Shown here: positions 37,089 to 44,838 of the stretch, one piece after another | Layout: every line of letters begins with the position of its first letter | Position numbering within the stretch: position 1 is the first letter of the stretch | Source: Sva-07 sp963707515 | Lineage (GTDB): Bacteria; Actinomycetota; Acidimicrobiia; Acidimicrobiales; Ilumatobacteraceae | Direction: 5' to 3' | Length of the DNA stretch: 64,000 nucleotides | Assembly: GCA_963707515.1 (NCBI GenBank) | Contig: CAVPQI010000001.1 | Location: 682,001 to 746,000, forward strand | Translations under genes and position numbers: made by a program | The notes under the pieces: model-generated | What the model was told of the DNA's origin: nothing | Databases searched by the model: none | Seen by the model: only the letters and a program-made list of their open reading frames with translations

Positions 37089-39122
37089 ATGACTGCGCTG
37101 CCGCCGCCGCCTCCCCCACCACCACCGTCGGCCGACGACGCCACGGCCTCGCGGCACCGCAGGATCGCCGAGCGCCTGATCGACGGGCGCAGCGGCGTCG
37201 GCCAGGTCGCGCTGGCGCCCGACGGCGCCCGTGTCGCGTTCGTCGTGGCGACGTCGGACCTCGGAGACAACACCACGCGCTCGCGGGTGTGGATCGACGA
37301 CGCCCCGGTGTCCGCCGGCGACCACGACGGATCGCCGGTGTGGTCGCCCGACGGACGCCGGCTGGCGTTCACGTCGCGGCGTGGTGAGAAGGACGGCGAG
37401 GCGACATTGCACGTGTTGCCCGTCGGTGCCGGTGGCGAGGTGCGCACGGTGTGCGCGATGCCGGAGGGAATCGGCGACGTGGCGTGGTCGCCCGACGGGC
37501 GCTGGCTGGCGTTCACGTCGCGGACACGCGACGCCCGCTACGACGCCGAGGACGTGGCCTCGCAACCACCGCGCAAGGTCGAGCGCTTCTTCAGCCGACT
37601 CAACGGCGAGAACTGGATCTTCGACCGGCCACGTCACGTCCACGTCGTCGCCGCCGACGGCACGAGCGGCACACGCAACCTGACGCCCGGGCCCTTCGAG
37701 CACGACGGCGTCAGCTGGCTGCGTGACTCGTCGGGTGTCGTCACCGCCGCCCAGCGCCACGAGACCTGGGACCGCGATCAGGCGTCCGACCTCTACGTCG
37801 TCATGCTGCCCGTCGGCGACGCGGAGCCCGACATCCGCTCGCTCACCGCCCACGACGGCCAGTACTTCGCGCCGTCGGTGTCACCCGACGGCACGCGGGT
37901 GGCGTTCATCGGCTTCGACGAGATCCGCGTCCAGCCGCAGAACGCCAAGGTCGGCGTCGTGACGATCGGGCCCGACCCGGTGACCGTCGGCGAGGTCGAC
38001 TGGCGCAGCGCCGACCTCGACCGCACGTTCCAGACGACGGTCGGCGGTTCGGCGCCCGTGTGGGAGTCGGATGCCTCGCTGCTGGCGACCGCCGAGGACC
38101 GCGGTGAGACCCACCTCTACCGCCTGACCACGAGCGGCGCCCGGAGCACCGAGCGGGTCACCGAGGGCGCCGTGTCGGTGACGGGAGTGTCGGCCCGTGC
38201 CGGCGTCGTCGCCACGACGCAGGCGACGACGACCCGCCCCGCCGAGCTGTTCGTCGACGGCGAGCGACGGACGTCGGTGACCGACGTCTACGCCGCGGGG
38301 ATGTCGACGTGGGAGCGGTTCGCCGTGCCGACGACGGACGGCACCGACGAGATCGACGCCTGGATCCTCCGCCCCGTCGACTTCGACGCCGACGCCACCT
38401 ACCCGGTGCTGCTCAACGTGCACGGCGGACCGCACACGCAGTACGGCGAGACGTTCTCCGACGAGTTCCAGGCCCAGGCCAAGGCGGGGTTCGTCGTCGT
38501 CGCCGGCAACCCACGCGGCAGCAGTGGCCGGGACACCTCGTGGGGCCAGGCGATCCTCGGCACCCACCACCCCGTGCAGGCCGGCACCGGGTGGGGCAGC
38601 GTCGACGTCGACGACGTGCTCGCCGTCATCGACGGCGCACTCGACCGCTACCCGTTCTGCGATCGCGACCGGGTCGGGATGCTCGGCGGTTCGTACGGCG
38701 GCTACATGGCGACGACGCTGGCGTGCAGCCACGGCGAGCGCTTCCGCGCCTTCTGTTCCGAACGGGCGGCGAACAACCTGACCTCGATGGAGTGGTCGTC
38801 GGACATCGCCACCGGGTTCAACCTGACCCACGGCGTCGACCACATCGCCATGCCCGAGGCGTACGCGGAGATCTCCCCGATCCGCAACCTGCGCAACATC
38901 GACCGGCCGCTGCTGATCATCCACTCGGAGGAGGACTACCGCTGCCCGATCGCGCAGGCCGAGGAGCTGTGGGTGGCGCTGCGCCTGCTCGACAAGGAGG
39001 TCGACTTCTACCGCTTCCCGGGCGAGAACCACGAGCTGTCGCGATCGGGGTCCCCGGTCCACCGGGTGCAACGGCTGGAGATCGTCCTCGACTGGTTCTC
39101 GGACAAGCTCACTGCACGATGA
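37089..39122 (+). CDS. S9-family prolyl oligopeptidase-like peptidase
   Basis: The 677-residue enzyme begins with a polyproline stretch, then a seven-bladed propeller with WSPDGRRLAFTSRRGE-type repeats (PVWSPDG, VAWSPDGRWLAF, PSVSPDGTRVAF). The C-terminal alpha/beta-hydrolase domain has LNVHGGPHTQYG, nucleophile GMLGGSYGGYMATT (Ser535), the acid residue in IIHSEEDYRCP and the His in FPGENHELSRSG. It fits acylaminoacyl-peptidase / dipeptidyl-peptidase-type S9 enzymes. No signal peptide is seen, so it is probably cytoplasmic. TACCGT (37077-37082) lies 6 nt before the ATG. Confidence 0.92.
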   Translation: MTALPPPPPPPPPSADDATASRHRRIAERLIDGRSGVGQVALAPDGARVAFVVATSDLGDNTTRSRVWIDDAPVSAGDHDGSPVWSPDGRRLAFTSRRGEKDGEATLHVLPVGAGGEVRTVCAMPEGIGDVAWSPDGRWLAFTSRTRDARYDAEDVASQPPRKVERFFSRLNGENWIFDRPRHVHVVAADGTSGTRNLTPGPFEHDGVSWLRDSSGVVTAAQRHETWDRDQASDLYVVMLPVGDAEPDIRSLTAHDGQYFAPSVSPDGTRVAFIGFDEIRVQPQNAKVGVVTIGPDPVTVGEVDWRSADLDRTFQTTVGGSAPVWESDASLLATAEDRGETHLYRLTTSGARSTERVTEGAVSVTGVSARAGVVATTQATTTRPAELFVDGERRTSVTDVYAAGMSTWERFAVPTTDGTDEIDAWILRPVDFDADATYPVLLNVHGGPHTQYGETFSDEFQAQAKAGFVVVAGNPRGSSGRDTSWGQAILGTHHPVQAGTGWGSVDVDDVLAVIDGALDRYPFCDRDRVGMLGGSYGGYMATTLACSHGERFRAFCSERAANNLTSMEWSSDIATGFNLTHGVDHIAMPEAYAEISPIRNLRNIDRPLLIIHSEEDYRCPIAQAEELWVALRLLDKEVDFYRFPGENHELSRSGSPVHRVQRLEIVLDWFSDKLTAR

Positions 39123-39129
39123 TGGGCGC

Positions 39130-39936
39130 GTGACCTCGCCGAACTCCGCCGACCTCTACCTCGCCCTCAACGCCGAGCCCGCCCAGGCGACCGGCGAGCA
39201 GCGCTTCATCCACGTCATCGGCTCGACGGTGTTCGTCGACTCGGTCGTCGCCGACGACTCATGGGGTCGCCACGTCGTCGGCGTCGTCGAGGGATGCACG
39301 TGGTGGGCGGTCGACGTGCCCAGCGAGGTCGAGGATCCGTCGTACGGCGCGGCACTCGACCTGTTCAGCTACTTCGGGCGGGCGTCGGCCGGCGAGTGGA
39401 TGGCGGCCGGACGCGCCGTGCAGCTCGTCGAGTGGGCGCGCACGCATCGGTTCTGCGGGCGCTGCGGCACGCCCACCGAGCCGTCGCCGGGCGAGCGCGG
39501 CATGCGCTGCTCGTCGTGTGGTTTGGTGGCGTACCCGCGAGTGGCGCCGGCGATGATCGTGCTGGTCACCCGCGGCGAACCCGGGCCCGACCAGGAGGCG
39601 CTGCTGGCCCGCGGGGTGACGTTCCGGGGGCCGATGTACTCGTGTCTCGCCGGCTTCGTCGAGCCGGGCGAGGACCTCGAGGGCGCCGTCGTGCGCGAGG
39701 TCGCCGAGGAGGTCGGCATCCGCGTCGGCAACGTCTCGTACCGGGCGAGCCAGCCGTGGCCGTTCCCGCACAGCCTGATGATCGGCTTCCGCGCCGAGTA
39801 CCTGAGCGGTGACCTGGTCCTCGACGAGAGCGAGATCGTCGACGCCGGTTGGTACCGCCGCGATGCCCTTCCGGCGATCCCGCCCGGCATCTCCGTCGCC
39901 CGCCGACTCATCGACGAGTGGCTCCACGAAGCCTGA
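39130..39936 (+). CDS. nudC: NADH pyrophosphatase NudC
   Basis: A 268-residue Nudix enzyme with an N-terminal zinc ribbon (CGRCGTPTEPSPGERGMRCSSCG), the Nudix box GFVEPGEDLEGAVVREVAEEVGI and the NudC marker SQPWPFPHSLM. NudC cleaves NAD(H) and removes NAD caps from RNA. GTG 39130 lies 7 nt after the S9 peptidase stop, so the two are co-transcribed. Confidence 0.93.
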   Translation: MTSPNSADLYLALNAEPAQATGEQRFIHVIGSTVFVDSVVADDSWGRHVVGVVEGCTWWAVDVPSEVEDPSYGAALDLFSYFGRASAGEWMAAGRAVQLVEWARTHRFCGRCGTPTEPSPGERGMRCSSCGLVAYPRVAPAMIVLVTRGEPGPDQEALLARGVTFRGPMYSCLAGFVEPGEDLEGAVVREVAEEVGIRVGNVSYRASQPWPFPHSLMIGFRAEYLSGDLVLDESEIVDAGWYRRDALPAIPPGISVARRLIDEWLHEA

Positions 39937-39957
39937 CCCCGCCGCGTCCCATCCCGG

Positions 39958-40072
39958 CGCGATGAGCGAAGGCACCGAATGTGCGGCGTTCGCTCATCGC
40001 GAGACTCGACCTTGCCGCGCCGTTCCATCGCGATGAGCGAAGGCACCGGATGTGCGGCTTTCGCTCATCGCG
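39958..40072. repeat. Two tandem type-2 hairpins after nudC
   Basis: CGCGATGAGCGAA...TTCGCTCATCGCG occurs at 39958-40001 and again at 40029-40072, 71 bp apart. The interiors are nearly identical (GGCACCGAATGTGCGGCG and GGCACCGGATGTGCGGCT), with an inner GCAC/GTGC stem. The outer arms match those of the hairpin at 29316. They probably terminate the S9-nudC transcript. Confidence 0.75.
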
Positions 40073-40125
40073 TCATGGGTGGTCGGACTGAAGGAGACGT
40101 CGGCGGAGGCCGTACAGTCGCGGGC

Positions 40126-41316
40126 ATGAGCAACTCCGAAGTCGTGATCGTCGAAGCCGTCCGCACCCCGATCGGCAAGCGCAACGGCGGTCTGTCCACC
40201 ATCCACCCGGCCGAGATCCTCGGCCCGGGTCCAGAAGGCGCTGATCGAGCGCACCGGCATCGACCCGGCAGGTCGGCCAGGTCGTCGGCGGCTGCGTCAG
40301 CCAGGTCGGCGAGCAGGCGTTCAACATCACCCGCACGGCGTGGCTGACCGCCGGCCTGCCGCTGACCACGGCGCGCCACCACGGTCGACACCCAGTGCGG
40401 CTCCAGCCAGCAGGCCACCAACCTCGCCACGTCGCTCGTCGGCTCCGGCGTCGTCGACGTCGCCATCGCCTGCGGCGTCGAGGTCGATGAGCCGAGTGCC
40501 GATCGGCTCGATCGGCGCAACAAGGCGTTCGGCCTCGGCATCCCGATCCCGAAGACCTACTTCGCGCAGTACGAGTTGACGTCGCAGTTCGAGGGCGCCG
40601 AGCGCATCGCCGACAAGTGGGGCATCACCCGCGAGGACACCGACGCCTTCGGCTTCGCCTCGCAGCAGCGGGCCGCCCAGGCGTGGGCCGAGGATCGCTT
40701 CGACGGCCAGATCGTCGAGGTCGACGCCCCCGACGTCGACGAGGAGGGCAAGCCCACCGGCACGACCCACACCGTCAGCCGCGACGAGGGCCTGCGCGAG
40801 ACCATCGCTCGAGAAGCTGGCCGACGCTCAAGCCGGTCGCCCGCGAGGACGGCGTGCACACCGCCGGCACCTCGTCGCAGATCTCCGACGGCGCCGCCGC
40901 CGTGCTGCTGATGACGGCCGAGCAAGGCCGAGGAGCTCGGCCTCACGCCGCAGGCCCGCATCGTCGACACCTGCCTCGTCGGCGTCGACCCGGTGCTGAT
41001 GCTCACCGGCCCGATCGACGCCACCCAGCACCTGCTCGAGCGCACCGGCCTGACGATCGACGACATCGACGTGTTCGAGATCAACGAGGCGTTCGCCTCG
41101 GTCGTGCTGGCCTGGGCCAAGGAGCTCGGCGCCGACCTCGACAAGACGAACCCCAACGGCGGCGCCATCGCCCTCGGCCACCCGCTCGGCGGCACCGGCG
41201 CCGTCCTGATGACCAAGGCCCTCCACGAGCTCGAGCGCACCGGCGGCCGCTACGGCCTCGTCACGATGTGCTGCGGTGGCGGCCTCGGCACCGGCACCAT
41301 CATCGAGCGCCTCTGA
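40126..41316 (+). CDS. Acetyl-CoA C-acyltransferase (thiolase), frameshifted
   Basis: The thiolase is rebuilt from several frames: EAVRTPIGKRNGGLSTIHPAEI, the active-site TQCGSSQQATN (nucleophile Cys), CGVEVMSRVPIGS, the continuous middle, then EINEAFASVVLAWAKELG, the His region GGAIALGHPLGGTGAVLM and the second Cys in MCCGGGLGTGTIIERL. At least seven single-base shifts occur between 40230 and 40925, for example an extra G at 40486. Catalytic residues survive, so the gene is probably intact in the organism. It acts in beta-oxidation or acetoacetyl-CoA metabolism. TACAGT (40113-40118) is 7 nt before the ATG. Confidence 0.88.
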
Positions 41317-41341
41317 TCCATCGCCCGGCCGACGCCGGGCA

Positions 41342-41401
41342 CCGGACGCTTGTGTCGGAGGCCTGCACGGGACGTCCGCTGCAGGCCTCCGACGCGTCCG
41401 G
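41342..41401. terminator. Long imperfect inverted repeat after thiolase
   Basis: GTCGGAGGCCTGCA (41354-41367) pairs exactly with TGCAGGCCTCCGAC (41380-41393). The stem is extended by CCGGACGC (41342-41349) with GCGTCCGG (41394-41401), leaving a TTGT bulge on one side. It starts 25 nt after the thiolase stop and is a probable terminator. Confidence 0.7.
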
Positions 41402-41444
41402 CCTGCGGGTGTCCGTCGCCGGCGGTGCGGCTACGACCGATCCC

Positions 41445-41964
41445 GTGCGACGCCGACTCGTCGGCATGCGATGACGACGGTCGCCGCGTTGACCGCCTCG
41501 TCGGCGTGCGCTGGCCGCCGCCGTGCCCGACGACGGTGCGGCGACGGTCGTCGCACGTCGTCGACGGCGACACGATCGACGTGCGCATCGGCGGTCGCCA
41601 CGGAGCGGGTGCGCCTGCTCGGCATCGACACGCCCGAGACCAAGAAGCCCGACAGCGCCCGTCGAGTGCTTCGGCCCGGAGGCCTCGGCGCTCACCGCCG
41701 GGCTGCTGCCGGCCGGCACCGACGTCCGGCTCGAGCGCGACGTCGACGGGCGCGACGACTACGGCCGGCTGCTCGCCTACGTGCGGCTGGCCGACGCCGA
41801 CGGCACGTTCGTCAACCTGGACGCTCGTCCGCCGGGGCTTCGCCCGGCCGCTGACGATCGCCCCGAACGACACGCACGCCGCCGCCTTCGCCGCCGCCGC
41901 CCGCGATGCGGAGGCGGGCGACGTCGGCCTGTGGGCAGCCTGCCGGGCCGAACCGGTCAGATAG
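41445..41964 (+). CDS. Thermonuclease (SNase)-like secreted nuclease, frameshifted
   Basis: Joined frames give HVVDGDTIDVRIGG, ERVRLLGIDTPETKKPDS, then VECFGPEASALTAGLLPAGTDVRLERDVDGRDDYGRLLAYV and a C-terminal DAEAGDVGLWAACR. These are the staphylococcal-nuclease fold motifs, including the catalytic Arg in RLLGIDTPE and Glu. A signal peptide-like segment (VAALTASSACA) precedes it. Frame breaks are near 41465, 41520, 41555, 41600 and 41665. The start is uncertain: GTG 41445 has TACGAC 7 nt upstream; ATG 41471 is the next candidate. Its TAG overlaps the -10 box of the next gene. Confidence 0.75.
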
Positions 41965-41974
41965 CGTCGCCGCC

Positions 41975-42831
41975 GTGACCGCCGAGACGACGCTTCGCCG
42001 AACGCCTCGGGCACGCCCCCGACGCCCGCCTGGTCATCATCACCTGCGACGACCTCGGCTCGTGCCACGCCGCCAACGTCGGCGTGTACCGTCGCCCTCC
42101 GCGAGGGCGCGGCCACGAGCGCCTCGCTCATGGTGCCGGCCCGTGGGCCCGCCGACGCTGCGCAGTCGTACGACCCCGGGCGAGGACATCGGCGTGCACC
42201 TCACGCTCAACGCCGAGCACGACACGTACCGCTGGGGACCGATCACCCACGCCCCGTCGCTGCTCGACGGCGACGGCGGGTTCCCCCGCACCATCGACGA
42301 CCTGTGGGACCACGCCGACCTCGACGAGGTGCGCCGCGAGCTGCCGGGCCCAGATCGAGCGGGCCATCCTGTGGGGCTTCGACGTCACCCACCTCGACCC
42401 GCACCTGCGGCGCTCACGCTGCGGCCCGAGTTCTTCGACGTCTACCTCGAGCTGGCCGTCGAGTTCGGGCTGCCGATCCGCCTGCCCTCGACGATCACCG
42501 CCGACCAGGTCGGCTTCCCGTTCCGCCGCCTCGCCGCCGAGGAGGGCGTCGTCTTCCCCGACCACTTCGACCACGACTGGCGGGCCGGCAGCCGCCGACC
42601 GCGTGTTCGCGGCGATCGACGGCTCTGCAGCCCGGCGTCACCGAGATCCACGTCCAGCCGGCGATCGACACCCCCGAGGTGCGGGCGCTCGTCGCCGTCG
42701 GCCCACGGGCTGGATCGACGACCTCGCGCTGGTCGCTCAGCGACGAGCTCGACGATCGCCTGGCGGCGAGTCGGCGCCGACGCTGATCGGCTACCGCCAG
42801 CTACGCGACGCGATGCGCGCCGTCAGACTAA
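41975..42831 (+). CDS. YdjC/ChbG-family deacetylase, frameshifted
   Basis: Pieces give LVIITCDDLGSCHAANVGVY (metal-binding Asp pair), EDIGVHLTLNAEHDTYRW with the His of GVHLTLN, HLDPH near the middle, GITEIHVQPA-type VTEIHVQPAIDTPEVRAL and GYRQLRDAMRAV. This is the carbohydrate deacetylase ChbG/YdjC fold, which removes acetyl groups from N-acetyl sugars or related lipids. About eight single-base shifts run through the gene, for example an extra C at 42181. TAGCGT (41962-41967) is 7 nt before GTG 41975. The stop is inferred as TAA 42829-42831, inside a hairpin arm. Confidence 0.78.
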
Positions 42832-42878
42832 GCGACGTCCGGGACCCGTCCCCGATCGTCACGTGCCGTCGCCACTTA
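42829..42878. terminator. Type-1 hairpin with stop codons of both convergent genes in its arms
   Basis: The left arm begins with TAA (42829-42831), the inferred stop of the YdjC gene. The right arm ends with TTA (42876-42878), the complement of the TAA stop of the SCP2-like gene. Stems TAAGCGACG and CGTCGC-CA-CTTA flank an apex that reads GGGGACGGGTCCC on the minus strand. The right side has about 10 extra bases. Confidence 0.6.
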
Positions 42879-43111
42879 CTGGGCGAGGGCGGAGATCGCC
42901 GTCGCCGCGGCGCCGCTCTGCAGCAGCTCGAGGATCTCGCCGGTCGGTCCGGCGACCTTCAGCTCGCCGCTGCATGTAGGCGACGGTCGGGTCGAAGCCG
43001 GCGGCTGCGGCGGCGGCCAGCGGCACGGTGACCACGAGCGTCGGCGTCGTCGGGGCCCTCGACGCGCTCGTCCTTCTTGCCGACCACGACGCGGTACTGG
43101 ACGGTGGTCAC
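42876..43111 (-). CDS. Short SCP2-like sterol-carrier domain protein, two frameshifts
   Basis: After removing an extra base at 43039 and one at 42969 the product is about 78 residues: VTTVQYRVVVGKKDERVEG, DADLVVTVPLAAAAAAGFDPTVAYMQGELKVAG, GEILELLQSGAAATAISAL. The AYMQGELKVAG stretch followed by an LLELL-type helix is typical of the C-terminal half of SCP2 sterol-carrier folds, which bind lipids. GTG 43111 overlaps the Mca stop by 4 bp (GTGA), so the two are translationally coupled. Confidence 0.65.
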
Positions 43112-44044
43112 GACCGCCACGCCGCTCGCGCACCCCGGCGAAGAGGTCGCGCTCGACCGTCGTCGGTGGGGATCGGACCGACCAGCGACCGGGCCAGGAT
43201 CCAGTCCTCCCACGGATAGGCCGCCGTCAGCTCCGCCTCGTCGAGCCGAACCACCACGATGCATCGGTCGGGTCGATCTGGGTGGCGTGGGCCCGCAGCG
43301 ACGGCCGTGCGCACCGAGCCGGTACCCGGTGACGTCGATCTTGGTCGTGATGCGGTGATCCTGCGACGGGCGGTCGAACCAGTCCTTCTCGTACGGCGAC
43401 TCACCGGTGAGGCGGATCATCAGCTCGTGCATGGCGACGCACCACGCGGCCTCGGCCCACACCGAGTAGTACAGCTTCGACGGCTGCGAACGGCTCGCCG
43501 GCGTCGGGGTACCAGTCGGGGTCGCCGGCGCGGTCGAACGCCAGCACGCGAGATGTCGTGGACCCGCAGGTGGTCGGGGTGCGGGTAGCCGGCCTGGTCG
43601 TCGCCGTAGGTGATGATGACCTGCGGCCGTGTCGCGGCGGATCACGGCGACCAGCCGGCCCGTCGCCTCGTCGATGTCGGCCTGGTGGAAGCGAGTCGGG
43701 ATGTTCGTTGGGCTCGCGTCTCGGCCATCCCCGAGTCGCGGTAGCCGAGCATCACGACCTCGTCGAACCCGATGACCTCGCGCCGACGCCGCCAGCTCGC
43801 TGGCGCGCATCGAGACGACCTTCGCCCGCTCCTCTTCGGCCGACAGCCCGTGGAACGGCTGGCCGGGCTCGCGCAGCGTCGGGTTCTGGAGGTCACCCTC
43901 CTCGCCACCGGTGCAGCACACGAGCACCGTGTGCACGCCCTCGTCGTGGTACTTGGCCACCGTCGGCGCGCCCTTCGACGCTTCGTCGTCCGGATGGGCG
44001 TGCACCGTCATCAACGTCAAGCGTTCAGCCAACTGATCAGCCAT
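43108..44044 (-). CDS. mca: Mycothiol S-conjugate amidase (Mca), frameshifted
   Basis: The N-terminus is continuous: LTLMTVHAHPDDEASKGAPTVAKYHDEGVHTVLVCCTGGEEGDLQNP, with the zinc motif AHPDDE, then EEERAKVVSMRASELA. Later pieces read GFDEVVMLGYRDSGMAE, HQADIDEATGRLVAVIRR, SKLYYSVWAEAAWCVAMHELMIRLTGESPYEKDWFDRP and WEDWILARSLVGPIPTDDG. Mca hydrolyses mycothiol conjugates to mercapturates and marks the host as actinobacterial. At least eight single-base shifts lie between about 43150 and 43790. AGACTA (minus TAGTCT, 44052-44057) is 7 nt before the ATG. Confidence 0.88.
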
Positions 44045-44106
44045 CGCTCGCAGACTATCGGTGGCGCGCCGGGCGATCCCTGGGCGGAGCGCGTACGCTC
44101 CAACGG

Positions 44107-44810
44107 GTGTTCCGACGGTGGGCGACCCGCACGAGCCTGGTGATTGCCGGCGCCGTGGCGGCCGTCGCCTTGGCAGCGTGCGACACGGGCGACGGCAAGA
44201 CGCTGAAGCCGTACGACCCCGCCGACTACCCGAGCCAGACCGTCGCCCCGACCAGCGCCGTCGACTCACTCGACGCTGGCTCCGACGCTGGATTCGATGC
44301 CGGATTCGATGCCGGTGACGGCGACGCGATCGGCGCGCCGGCCTCGCTCTCGCCGGCGACGGCCGACCCCGGCGGTTCGATCGAGACGTTCCAGGTGTTC
44401 GCGCCGTGGACCCAGGGCGGCACCGTCGACGTGCACAACACCTGCGACGGCGCCGACGTCGCCCCGGCCGTGAGCTGGACCGGGGTGCCGGCCGGCACCA
44501 CCGAGATCGCCCTGGCGCTCGTCGACGACACCGTCGTCAACGACGGCGAGCCGTTCGTCCACTGGGCGATCGCCGGACTCGATCCGAACGAGATCGCCCT
44601 GGTGGAAGGCGATCTGCCGTCGGGAGCGGTGCAGGCGATCAACTTCCTCGGCAATGTGGCCTACGACGGCCCCTGTCCGCCATCGGGCGACGAGCCGCAC
44701 ATGTACCGGCTGACGGCGTTCGCCCTCGGCGCGTCGCCCGGTGTCGCCGACTCCACGCCGGCGGTCGAATTCCTCGACGCCGTCGAAAAGGTCACGCTGG
44801 GCACGGCTGA
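44107..44810 (+). CDS. YbhB/PEBP-family lipoprotein
   Basis: A lipoprotein signal (VIAGAVAAVALAAC, lipobox LAAC) is followed by a Ser/Asp/Gly linker with 12-bp DNA repeats (44290-44313) and a PEBP domain: CDGADVAPAVSWTGVPAGTTEIALALVDD, FVHWAIAGLDPNE and CPPSGDEPHMYRLTAFAL. PEBPs bind phospholipid-like ligands. The frame has no stop of its own and reads straight into a GGDEF-EAL protein, which is unlikely biologically. An indel near the end is inferred, with TGA 44808-44810 the nearest alternative stop. TACGCT (44094-44099) lies 7 nt before GTG 44107. Confidence 0.78.
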
Positions 44811-44838
44811 TCTCGAGCGCGACGTATTCTCGTTGAAC

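Noticed and set aside
40230..40925. Programmed ribosomal frameshifting in the thiolase
   Set aside because: Seven or more breaks in one gene, without slippery sites or consistent direction, cannot be programmed frameshifts.
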